NCBI GenBank assembly: GCA_003485015.1
Contig: DNCN01000103.1
Span: 1-9,596, forward strand
From: a bacterium
GTDB taxonomy: Bacteria > UBA9089
DNA: 9,596 nt
Direction of reading: 5' to 3'
The notes under the pieces were generated by a model. That model did no database searches. It had not been told where the DNA came from and saw only the letters and a program-made list of their open reading frames with translations. This document shows positions 1 to 6,303 of this stretch, piece after piece (positions within the stretch are counted from its first letter, which is position 1; each line of letters opens with the position of its first letter). The position numbers were made by a program, and so were the translations under genes.

Positions 1-160
1 CCAAATGGTTTATAATCGCCTTGAAGAATAATATCATAGATCAGCTAAAAAGATAAGGGGTTTATCAGGAAAAGGAGAGAAATGTGATTGGGAGTGCTTT
101 ATTCTTTAGTTGAGGATGCAAGTAAAAACGTAAAGCGGTAAAGAGGTGGCAAGATGGCTC

Positions 161-760
161 TCAAGATGGACTGTAACTTTGCAAAGTAAGCCTTTCCAGC
201 ATATCCGTCAATTTAGCCAAAGGGAGTCCGATTACATTGGTATAACAGCCATCTATTCTCTCGATAAACTGGGCACCTCTCCCCTGAACACACAGCCCAC
301 CTGCCTTCCCCAACGGCTCCTTGGTAATGATATAATTAGCAATCTGTGCCTGTGAAAGTCCTTTCAGTGTCACCTCTGTCGTCACACTCTCAACTAAGGT
401 GTTTTTTATCTCAATATCTATGAGGGCCAATCCAGTAATGACCTTATGAGTAGTGCCTGATAATTCACGAAGCATCTCTTCTGCCTCTTTGTTGTCTTTG
501 GGCTTTCCAAATACCTTACTGTCTAATACTACAACAGTATCTGCTCCAAGAACTACTCCGCTTTTAAATCTTTGAGCCACGTTTTCCGCCTTGGCCAGGG
601 CCAATCTGCAGATCCACTCCTCAATGGGCACATCTTCTCTCTTTACCTCAGATATCTCTGGAGGTACAACCGTTACCTCAATACCAATCTGTTCTAATAA
701 CCTCTTTCGCTGAGGCGATGAAGAGGCCAGGATCAACTTTTGATACATTGGTCTAGTCAT
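161..760 (-). CDS. maf: Maf-family nucleoside triphosphate pyrophosphatase
   Basis: This is a 199-residue cytoplasmic enzyme of the Maf/HAM1 type. The family hydrolyses dTTP/UTP or modified NTPs to the monophosphate and pyrophosphate, a house-cleaning role historically linked to septum formation. Visible motifs are the N-terminal nucleotide-binding ASSSPQR (residues 12-18), GADTVV (72-77), GKP (85-87), SGTTHKVITG (101-110) and the C-terminal block GKAGGLCVQGRGAQFI followed by NVIGLP (141-170). The KAG..VQG block favours the YhdE/Maf dTTPase-UTPase branch over the YceF branch, although G stands where many members have D before KAG. Length is typical. A second ATG at residue 5 (746-748) is an equally plausible start, because neither has a clear ribosome binding site. 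It lies 13 bp after the methyltransferase stop, so it is probably the second gene of that operon. Confidence 0.93.
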   Translation of the reverse strand: MTRPMYQKLILASSSPQRKRLLEQIGIEVTVVPPEISEVKREDVPIEEWICRLALAKAENVAQRFKSGVVLGADTVVVLDSKVFGKPKDNKEAEEMLRELSGTTHKVITGLALIDIEIKNTLVESVTTEVTLKGLSQAQIANYIITKEPLGKAGGLCVQGRGAQFIERIDGCYTNVIGLPLAKLTDMLERLTLQSYSPS

Positions 761-773
761 AAAAGGAAAGCCT

Positions 774-1439
774 TTATTTCTCTCCTACCACTATCTGAAA
801 TATCCCCTTATACTTTGAGATCTTCTTAATATCTTTAAAACCTGCCTCTTTAACTTCATTTACAAGACCACGTCTTAGCATATCCCTTCGAGTGGGCGTT
901 TCGAAGTTAAAGGGCAGCCAATAGAAGAACCAGAATCCTGTAAATAGTCTGATAAAGAGATCTTCTGGACGGTTCAACTCTAAGACTATCACCTTACCCT
1001 TCTCCTCCAAAACCCTCTTTGTTTCTACCAAGACCTCTAATCTTATCTCTCTTGGCATTTCGTGGAGGGCATGAGCGATAAAGACCTTGTTAAAACATTC
1101 GTCCTCAAAGCTGGTACTGACTACATCTCCCTCAATAAATTTAATATTAGCAAAACGATTCGATCTTTGGGCTATATTGATCTGCCCAGAGGAGAGGTCT
1201 ATTCCTATAATTTCACATTCCCTTCCTATCCTCTTGGCAATAGCGAAGGTAACTCCACCTGTTCCGCAACACATATCAAGGATCGCTTCTTTTGTAGAAA
1301 ATTCGATATCTTCTATCAATTTATCTCTACACCTTTCATCTCCGCCGAAGGGCAGGAAACACCACCTGACCAGAAGATTGTAATACCGACTTTGAATATT
1401 ATCATAGAACCATTTGTACCATCTTCTTTCCTGAGCCAT
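774..1439 (-). CDS. Class I SAM-dependent methyltransferase, UbiE/MenG-like
   Basis: This is a 221-residue Rossmann-fold methyltransferase. Motif I is ILDMCCGTGG (residues 53-62), the acidic ribose-binding strand is IIGIDLS (77-83), motif II is IEGD (102-105), and HALHEMP (123-129) sits in the motif IV region. The C-terminal pattern, with a hydrophobic FWFFYWLP stretch (169-176), then EAGF (198-201) and a closing GIFQIVVGEK, follows the order seen in UbiE/COQ5/MenG quinone methyltransferases. The substrate may therefore be a membrane quinone or another lipid, but this is inference and many orphan methyltransferases look similar. I prefer the ATG at 1437-1439 because AAGAGGG lies 11 nt upstream. 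A GTG at 1449-1451 would extend the protein by four residues but would overlap that site. It is the first gene of a pair with maf, and no quinone-pathway genes are adjacent. Confidence 0.88.
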   Translation of the reverse strand: MAQERRWYKWFYDNIQSRYYNLLVRWCFLPFGGDERCRDKLIEDIEFSTKEAILDMCCGTGGVTFAIAKRIGRECEIIGIDLSSGQINIAQRSNRFANIKFIEGDVVSTSFEDECFNKVFIAHALHEMPREIRLEVLVETKRVLEEKGKVIVLELNRPEDLFIRLFTGFWFFYWLPFNFETPTRRDMLRRGLVNEVKEAGFKDIKKISKYKGIFQIVVGEK

Positions 1440-1630
1440 AGTATTTTTCACCCTCTTGGATAAAGTTACCTAAGTCTTAGTGTGGAAGAATTTAGCATGA
1501 AAGAATTAAGGTAATTTCGCCATCAGTGATCCCCCACCCAGGGGTAATGAGTTTTGTGTTTGCATAGACCATTGTATAGCATATTTTTCGAGAAAAACGG
1601 TAGTATTTTCCACTCTTTTAAAAAATCTTA

Positions 1631-1660
1631 TTGACATCTACCTTCCTAAACAAGTAAATT
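1631..1660 (+). promoter_or_regulatory. Candidate sigma-70-type promoter for the DUF401 gene
   Basis: A perfect -35 hexamer TTGACA (1631-1636) is followed after 18 nt by TAAATT (1655-1660), which matches four of six -10 positions. Only 12 nt separate the -10 from the ATG at 1673, so a transcript would carry a leader of about six nucleotides or fewer. The start codon also lacks a convincing ribosome binding site (only AAAAGAG). The weak -10 keeps confidence low. Confidence 0.4.
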
Positions 1661-1672
1661 TGAAAAGAGTAT

Positions 1673-2860
1673 ATGGAAGTCCTTAAGATCATAATCGTCT
1701 TTCTGATCATCATCTCTCTTATGAGGTTCAAATGGCCGATAGGATGTGCAATCCTCATCGGCAGTCTCTTCTTGGGACTATTTTCTGGACTCTCTTTTGT
1801 CCATATATCTAAGATCGCCATCCTCTCTACCATAGATAAAGTAACATTAGAATTGGCAACTGCCCTTCTTCTTATTGGTATCTTCAGCAAACTTTTAGAG
1901 GAGAGTGGTAGTTTAGAGGAGATAGTCACCTCTTTAAGGGGGCTCATTCAGGATTCAAGGATAATATTGGCTGGTCTACCCGCTTTAATTGGGCTTATGC
2001 CCATGATCGGCGGCGCAGTCTTTTCGGCTCCCTTGGTTGAAGAGGTCTCCAAGCCACTTGAGCTCTCATCGGAGAAAAAGGCCTTCATCAATTATCTCTT
2101 CAGGCATCCGTTTGAATATATCTGGCCTCTCTATCCCGGGATAATATTGGCGGCCAAGCTGACCAATATCGAACTCCAGCGGTTGATCATCCTCCAAGTG
2201 CCTTTAGCTTTAGGGCTATTATTGATGGGAACTATTCTTGGGCTTACTGATATCAGAATAGAAAAGAGCCATCAGAAGACTTCTTTCTTGGTCTTAAGAA
2301 GATTAATCCTCAATCTTTTTCCTTTCTTACTTGTCTTTGCTTTAACCTTAGGGCTGAGAATCCCTTTGGTCATCTCCCTATGCTTAGGAATTGTGCCTAT
2401 CTTCTTCATCAATCGGATCGACTTAAAAGAGGGGATGAGGGTAATCCTTAAGGGGTTCTCATATGAGGTCGTAGTCTTAGTTATTGGCATAATGGTCTTT
2501 AAAGGAATACTTGAAAGGTCTTCGGCTATTCTTAACATTACTTCACTATTATCCCAATACCGTGTCCCCTCCCTTTTGATGATCATCGTCTGTCCCTTCT
2601 TGGTTGGGCTTGTCTCTGGAGTCTCCGTCTCTTATGTCGGGACCTGTTTCCCCATGCTCATCCCTCTATTTAAGGGCGAGGGGGAGGTGGTCTTGGCTTT
2701 TGCCTCGGGTTATGCTGGGGTGCTCCTTTCGCCAGTCCATGTCTGCCTTGTTCTAACCGAAGAGTATTTTAAGGCGGATATGAAAAAGATCTATAGCCGA
2801 CTACTCCTTCCAGTTTTTGTCACCCTCTTAATCGGATTTGTAATCTTTTTAGTGCTGTGA
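1673..2860 (+). CDS. DUF401 family integral membrane protein
   Basis: This is a 395-residue, very hydrophobic protein with about ten predicted membrane segments, for example near residues 4-16, 22-42, 95-115, 165-190, 207-245, 262-277, 298-330, 335-357 and 374-395. Three conserved-looking blocks identify the DUF401 family as I remember it: GLMPMIGGAVFSAP (107-120), RHPFEYIWPLYPG (144-156) and ASGYAGVLLSPVH (from about 344). The family is uncharacterised. Its two-fold layout and glycine/proline-rich re-entrant-like blocks resemble gluconate-permease-type ion/carboxylate transporters, so a secondary transporter in the inner membrane is the best guess. The substrate cannot be read from sequence. 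The gene ends 14 bp before purE, and the two are probably co-transcribed. Length fits the family and no lesion is visible. The ATG at 1673 is the first in frame, and a later ATG at 1721 has no ribosome binding site. Confidence 0.88.
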   Translation: MEVLKIIIVFLIIISLMRFKWPIGCAILIGSLFLGLFSGLSFVHISKIAILSTIDKVTLELATALLLIGIFSKLLEESGSLEEIVTSLRGLIQDSRIILAGLPALIGLMPMIGGAVFSAPLVEEVSKPLELSSEKKAFINYLFRHPFEYIWPLYPGIILAAKLTNIELQRLIILQVPLALGLLLMGTILGLTDIRIEKSHQKTSFLVLRRLILNLFPFLLVFALTLGLRIPLVISLCLGIVPIFFINRIDLKEGMRVILKGFSYEVVVLVIGIMVFKGILERSSAILNITSLLSQYRVPSLLMIIVCPFLVGLVSGVSVSYVGTCFPMLIPLFKGEGEVVLAFASGYAGVLLSPVHVCLVLTEEYFKADMKKIYSRLLLPVFVTLLIGFVIFLVL

Positions 2861-2863
2861 ATT

Positions 2864-2871
2864 GGAGGTGA
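2864..2871 (+). promoter_or_regulatory. Strong ribosome binding site of purE
   Basis: GGAGGTGA, an almost complete anti-Shine-Dalgarno match, lies between the DUF401 stop and the ATG at 2875. It is one of the strongest sites in the window. It fixes the start of the purE reading frame and shows that translation initiation is intact even though the frame breaks downstream. Confidence 0.8.
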
Positions 2872-2874
2872 ATC

Positions 2875-3350
2875 ATGGGTAAAGCAGTGATCGTTATGGG
2901 GTCAAAGAGTGACCTTGCGTGGTCAAAGAGGATCAAGGAGACCTTAGAGAAGTTTGGAGTCGAGAGCGTCTTGAGGGTAGCTTCAGCTCACAAGGTTCCT
3001 CTGAGGTGTTATGACCTTGTCAAAGAGTATGAGAGAGAGAGAACGTGGTCTTTATCACAGTTGCTGGTCGAAGCGATGCCCTGAGTGGGTTTACAGACAG
3101 CCAGACCTTCTGTCCGGTAATTGCCTGCCCACCTTATTCCGAGAAGTTTGGAGGGATGGATATTCTCTCATCCCTCAGGATGCCCTCAGGGGTTGCACCG
3201 ATGGTGATCATAGAACCTGAAAGAGCCGCTTTAGCTGCTGCAAAGATCTTGGGCCTAGTGGATGGAAAGATTCAAGACAGGGTGAAAGAGTATCAAGAAG
3301 GAATGAAGAAGTCATTGGAAGAGGATGACTCAGAAGTGAGGGAGGAATAG
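2875..3350 (+). pseudogene. purE: Class II-type PurE (AIR carboxylase), frameshifted
   Basis: This locus encodes a PurE homologue, the purine-biosynthesis enzyme that carboxylates aminoimidazole ribonucleotide, but in two frames. The 5' part (from 2875) gives MGSKSD and the active-site-region SAHKVP, then runs out of frame to a stop at 3082-3084. The 3' part, two bases further in phase, gives VVFITVAGRSDALSG (from 3045), then VIACPP and SSLRMPSGVAP, and ends at the TAG at 3348-3350. AGRS.ALSG and SSLRMPSG are hallmarks of the class II form (animal PAICS, Treponema PurE), which uses CO2 directly and needs no PurK. Removing one GA from the (GA)6 run at 3031-3042 joins the halves as EYERENVVFITVAG, giving a 157-residue protein of normal length. 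It may be a sequencing error, a recent mutation or a slippage-controlled gene. Upstream is DUF401, and no other pur gene is visible. Confidence 0.87.
3031..3042 (+). repeat. (GA)6 dinucleotide run at the purE frame break
   Basis: Six uninterrupted GA units lie exactly where the two purE frames must be joined. Losing one unit restores a continuous class II PurE frame without changing any other base. Short dinucleotide runs are prone to slippage in replication and to indel errors in some sequencing chemistries. Confidence 0.9.
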
Positions 3351-3441
3351 AGACAAAGATCTAAAGGCACTATATTGTGCAGCCTAGTCCTCTTTTAGAA
3401 AAAGGGAGATCTCTTAAGGGGCCGCCAATTCGCTATTTAAT

Positions 3442-4503
3442 TTAGGTATACTTCAAATAATACTCAAATCTTGACTTATCCTGAGTAAAGGGATAGACTT
3501 CTTCGGCGTTTACCATCTTCTTCTTGAGTAGCTCCTCTATAGAATCATCCATAGAGATCATCCCTGCAGATTTTCCAGTCTGGATGAGGGAGGGTATCTC
3601 GTGAACCTTCCCATCCCGAATAATACGCGTTAAGGCTACTGATCCAAAGAGAACTTCGGTTGTAGGTATCCTTCCTAAATCATCAATCCTCCTAAAGAGC
3701 AACTGAGAGGTCACTGCCCTCAAAGACTGTGAGAGCATTGCCCGAGCTTCTGCTTGTTCCTCTGCAGGAAAGACATCAATGACTCGATCGATTGTTTTGG
3801 CTGCAGAAGTGGTGTGAAGAGTAGCAAATACCAAAACCCCTGTTTCAGCTGCAGATAGAGCAAGTCGAATGGTTTCGTAATCCCGCATCTCGCCCACCAC
3901 CAAGACATCTACATCCTCCCTTACGCTCTCTCTTATCCCGTCTTCAAAGGAGAGGATGTCGTACCCCAGCCCACGTTGGTGGATGATAGACCTGTTGCTC
4001 TCGAAGACATACTCAATAGGGTCTTCTAAAGTAATGATATGTTTCCTATACAGATTATTAATAATATTGATCAGTGCGGCTAAGGTAGTGCTCTTGCCCA
4101 TCCCTGTAGCCCCTGTTACTAAAACCAGCCCACTCCTGTAATGGGCAACCTTTTCCACAGATTTGGGTAGACCAAGCTCTTCAATGGTAGGTATCCGTGC
4201 CGAGAGCCGTCGAAAGGCTCCCCCTATTCCTGATTGATGCCTAAAGTAATTACAGCGGAATCTCTGGGAGATATGATCGCCGTAAGCAAAGTCAAGATCA
4301 TTATGTTCCTTAAAATGGAGTAACTGTTCTTCAGTGAGGACCTCAAAGAGGCATTTTTCACACTCCTCATTACTCATTACCGGATGATCGCTTTCGACTA
4401 TCTGACCGTTAACCCTGAATCGTGGCTTCTCTCCTGCCTGGATATGAAGGTCAGAGGCATCTATCTCCGCCATCTCTTTTAACAGATTATCAAGATACCC
4501 CAT
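3442..4503 (-). CDS. pilT: PilT-family type IV pilus retraction ATPase
   Basis: This is a 353-residue hexameric secretion/pilus ATPase, a normal length for PilT. An N-terminal PAS-like region opens with ASDLHIQAGEKPRFRVNG (residues 16-33). The RecA-like core carries Walker A GATGMGKST (131-139), the Asp box ITLEDPIEYVF (157-167), Walker B LVVGEMRD (201-208) and the His box TLHTTSA (218-224). The C-terminal QTG (318-320) and SMDDS (327-331) blocks follow. In the family it disassembles pilin at the inner-membrane base of the pilus to drive retraction and twitching. Differences from the usual PilT pattern are Walker A with A and M where GPTGSGKST is common, QRGLG where QREVG is common, REDVDV where REDPDV is common, and RIIRDGK in place of the NLIRE-like motif. 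It may therefore be a PilU/PilT2-like accessory ATPase. It starts five bases after the upstream ATPase stop, with GAGAGGG inside that gene's end as ribosome binding site, so translation is probably coupled. Confidence 0.92.
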   Translation of the reverse strand: MGYLDNLLKEMAEIDASDLHIQAGEKPRFRVNGQIVESDHPVMSNEECEKCLFEVLTEEQLLHFKEHNDLDFAYGDHISQRFRCNYFRHQSGIGGAFRRLSARIPTIEELGLPKSVEKVAHYRSGLVLVTGATGMGKSTTLAALINIINNLYRKHIITLEDPIEYVFESNRSIIHQRGLGYDILSFEDGIRESVREDVDVLVVGEMRDYETIRLALSAAETGVLVFATLHTTSAAKTIDRVIDVFPAEEQAEARAMLSQSLRAVTSQLLFRRIDDLGRIPTTEVLFGSVALTRIIRDGKVHEIPSLIQTGKSAGMISMDDSIEELLKKKMVNAEEVYPFTQDKSRFEYYLKYT

Positions 4504-4508
4504 TATCC

Positions 4509-5810
4509 TTACCCTCTCTCCTGCATAAACTTGCTGGAATCTATTGCCCGTGAGACAGCCTCTTCTTCAGATATTTTCCCCTCTTTAAAAAGCCTTTGTA
4601 ATGAATCATCCATTGATGTCATCCCTTCAGCCCTACCCGTTTGAATAATCAGGGATATTTGATGAAACCGGTTTTCTCTGATTAGATTGGCGCAGGCAGA
4701 AGTCATAGTGAGTATCTCAATGGCCAGAGACTGGCTCCGTCCATCTATGTTTGGGATCAACTGTTGAGAGATGACGGCCTTTAGAGAACCAGCCAGCATA
4801 ACCCTGATTTGCTCACGTCTTTGCACAGGGTATGCCTCGATAATCCGAACAATAGTCCTTAGTGCGCTCTGGGTGTGGAGGGTAGCCAAGACCAAATGTC
4901 CTGTCTCAGCAGCTGTGAGTGCTGTTGAGATCGTTTCTAAGTCTCGCATCTCGCCAATAACAATTACATCTGGATCCTCTCGGAGAGACGCCCGCAAAGC
5001 GGAGGCAAAGGATCTAGTATCTCTCTCTACTTCCCTCTGAGTGACTAAGCTTTTCTTGCTCTCAAACAGATATTCAATGGGATCCTCAATGGTTATTATC
5101 CGACGGGCCTGATTGCGATTGATCGCCTCGATCATTGTCGCCATAGTTGTGCTTTTACCTGAGGCCTTTGGGCCAGTGATAAGAACAAGACCGCGTGCAA
5201 GATTTGTAAAACTCTCAACCACGCTGGGCAGACCAAGCTCTTTAAAGGAGAGGGTTTTATCAGGGATCACCTTGAAGAAACCAGTAATTCCTTTGAGATG
5301 CCGAAAGATATTTACTCTAAATCTACCAATACCCTCAGCTGTATAAGAGAACTCGATCCCTTTCTTTCCGTAGTAACGATCGATCTGGTCCTGGGTTAAG
5401 AGCTCAAAGATAAGATCTTGGCACTCATTAAGGTTTAATGGTGGGTGGTTAAGATCGACAATATTTCCATAGAGTCGGACAAAAGGCCTAGCTTTACTTG
5501 AGATGAATAGCTCCGCCGCTCCCAAATCCCTTACCAGTTTAAGGAAAGTAAAGATATTTCCTCCCCTAAGTGTCTCATAGATCTCGGGCGTGCTGAGTCT
5601 GGGCTTTATTTTCTCTAATTCGAATATCCTCTTTTGGGCACCAAGGGTTGCCTCTAACTCCTTTGGTGTGAGGTGTCCTTTCTGGACTAGGATCTCGCCT
5701 AGGAGCTTAGGTGGATAACTCTCTTCTTGAATACGGAGACACTCTGACAACTGCTCAGCAGTAATGAGGTTATGACTCAAGAGTATCCGACCAAAGAGTG
5801 CTTCTCTCAT
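4509..5810 (-). CDS. PilT-like ATPase with GspE/MshE-like N-terminal module
   Basis: This is a 433-residue PilT-family ATPase, about 80 residues longer than usual. The excess is N-terminal. Residues 1-62 contain two similar helical units, FGRILLSHNLITAEQLSE and LLGEILVQKGHLTPKELE, each followed by a Q-containing helix. That layout resembles the T2SSE_N/MshEN regulatory domain of assembly ATPases (GspE, PilB, MshE). The PAS-like region (about 84-200) reads AAELFIS where PilT normally has ASDLHIS. The core is complete: Walker A GPKASGKSTT (213-222), Asp box ITIEDPIEYLF (239-249), Walker B DVIVIGEMRD (281-290), His box TLHTQSA (310-316), NLIREN (375-380) and QTG (390-392). The C-terminal half groups it with retraction ATPases rather than PilB, whose tetracysteine motif is absent. 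It is first in a two-gene operon with the other PilT homologue. In MshE the module binds cyclic-di-GMP, but whether this one does is unknown. Confidence 0.9.
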   Translation of the reverse strand: MREALFGRILLSHNLITAEQLSECLRIQEESYPPKLLGEILVQKGHLTPKELEATLGAQKRIFELEKIKPRLSTPEIYETLRGGNIFTFLKLVRDLGAAELFISSKARPFVRLYGNIVDLNHPPLNLNECQDLIFELLTQDQIDRYYGKKGIEFSYTAEGIGRFRVNIFRHLKGITGFFKVIPDKTLSFKELGLPSVVESFTNLARGLVLITGPKASGKSTTMATMIEAINRNQARRIITIEDPIEYLFESKKSLVTQREVERDTRSFASALRASLREDPDVIVIGEMRDLETISTALTAAETGHLVLATLHTQSALRTIVRIIEAYPVQRREQIRVMLAGSLKAVISQQLIPNIDGRSQSLAIEILTMTSACANLIRENRFHQISLIIQTGRAEGMTSMDDSLQRLFKEGKISEEEAVSRAIDSSKFMQERG

Positions 5811-5817
5811 AAGCGTG

Positions 5818-5846
5818 ATTATAAAATCTCTTTAGTAAAAAGTCAA
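5818..5846 (-). promoter_or_regulatory. Near-consensus sigma-70 promoter giving a leaderless ATPase mRNA
   Basis: Read on the minus strand, TTGACT (5846-5841) is followed after exactly 17 nt by a perfect TATAAT (5823-5818). Seven bases (CACGCTT) then separate it from the ATG at 5810-5808. Transcription would be expected to start at about 5812-5810, that is at or next to the start codon, and no Shine-Dalgarno sequence is present. Eleven of twelve hexamer bases match consensus with ideal spacing, so this is the best promoter in the window. Confidence 0.8.
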
Positions 5847-6030
5847 GGAAAACTGAGAGAAGAAAGGCAGAAGAAGAAAGACTTAAGGCCTTAGAACCAA
5901 ATAACTAAAGATACCATGAAGCTTAATCAACTTCTTTCTGATAAGGCTTTCTCAATCACTGTAGTGGATAGCAAAAGGTTGATAGAAAACATAGGGAAGG
6001 TGGTCAGGGGGAACTGTAGTAAATCATTAC

Positions 6031-6240
6031 TTACCCTCCTAAAAGATTAGCTGCTAAAATCTTAGAGAGGCTCTCCTTTAATCCCATGAGTAATCCATTG
6101 ACATTTAGTTCCTCTTCCTGTATATTGAACCTTAAGATGACTTCGTTCCCAAACTTAGATTCCAAGGAAAAAATAAGAGTTCTATTCGTCTCCTTTTTAG
6201 ACCGTAATGTCTCACCCTTTGAGGGAAAAGGGAGGCTCAA
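6031..6240 (-). CDS. Doubtful small ORF, possible 69-residue hypothetical protein
   Basis: This is an open frame of 69 codons beginning at TTG, with an in-frame stop just upstream, so it cannot extend further. I do not recognise the product. The first 20 residues are polar. The rest, including TLIFSLESKFGNEVILRF and GLKESLSKILAANLLGG, alternates strand-like and amphipathic-helix patterns as a real small domain might. It has no membrane segment and no cysteine. Against it are the TTG start, no proper ribosome binding site (AAAGAG directly abuts the start), no ATG in the first half, and overlap at its 3' end with a short opposing open frame. It could be a C-terminal remnant of a larger decayed gene. 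It is divergent from the protease gene, with about 63 bp between the starts. Confidence 0.27.
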   Translation of the reverse strand: MSLPFPSKGETLRSKKETNRTLIFSLESKFGNEVILRFNIQEEELNVNGLLMGLKESLSKILAANLLGG

Positions 6241-6288
6241 CTCTTTACTAATACTCTAGTATCCTCTTTGGAAAACGGAGTATTAAAT

Positions 6289-6294
6289 GGAGGG
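6289..6294 (+). promoter_or_regulatory. Ribosome binding site that decides the protease start
   Basis: GGAGGG lies nine bases before the TTG at 6304. The upstream in-frame TTG at 6268, which would add 12 residues, has no Shine-Dalgarno match in the bases before it. This site therefore supports starting at 6304 and places the hydrophobic segment close to the N-terminus, as expected for a signal anchor. Confidence 0.65.
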
Positions 6295-6303
6295 AAATTC
6301 AAA

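Larger units (their letters stand above)
5811..6303. other. Sparse intergenic region between the ATPase operon and the protease gene
   Basis: About 490 bases separate the minus-strand ATPases from the plus-strand protease. The left end holds the ATPase promoter. A 10-bp palindrome TAAGGCCTTA (5884-5893) lies about 40 bases upstream of its -35. CACT-GT-AGTG (5957-5966) and ATACT-CT-AGTAT (6251-6262) are short inverted repeats. Two small open frames exist. One is a 44-codon plus-strand frame at 5916-6050, without a good ribosome binding site. The other is the minus-strand frame at 6031-6240 listed separately. I see no terminator, RNA gene or mobile-element remnant. Confidence 0.6.

Noticed and set aside
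3..56. Plus-strand open frame entering from the left edge and ending in TAA at 54-56 (17 codons, KWFIIALKNNIIDQLKR).
   Set aside because: It could be the tail of a gene outside the window, but 17 codons without a recognisable motif are too few to call.
57..160. Spacer downstream of maf, with an AGGAGAG followed by ATG at 91.
   Set aside because: The ATG is followed at once by TGA, and the nearby GTG frame stops after nine codons. No hairpin with a T-run is visible.
1062..1463. Long plus-strand open frames of 133 and 98 codons across the methyltransferase gene.
   Set aside because: They are antisense shadows of a gene with clear SAM-binding motifs, and they have no family-like features.
1530..1550. 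CCCC...GGGG inverted repeat in the spacer upstream of DUF401, considered as a terminator or operator.
   Set aside because: The stem is only four base pairs and there is no T-run. It is likely chance.
2272..2586. Minus-strand open frame of 104 codons inside the DUF401 gene.
   Set aside because: It is a shadow of a membrane-protein gene, lysine/isoleucine-rich without motifs.
3011..3220. Third open frame overlapping the purE break.
   Set aside because: Its translation matches neither half of PurE and it appears only because it lacks stops.
3351..3441. Bidirectional terminator between the convergent purE and pilT ends.
   Set aside because: GCAC/GTGC and GAGATCTC pairings are only 4 bp stems, and T-runs are absent or badly placed.
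5884..5893. Palindrome TAAGGCCTTA upstream of the ATPase promoter as an operator.
   Set aside because: It occurs once, no second copy lies near the promoter, and such short palindromes are common.
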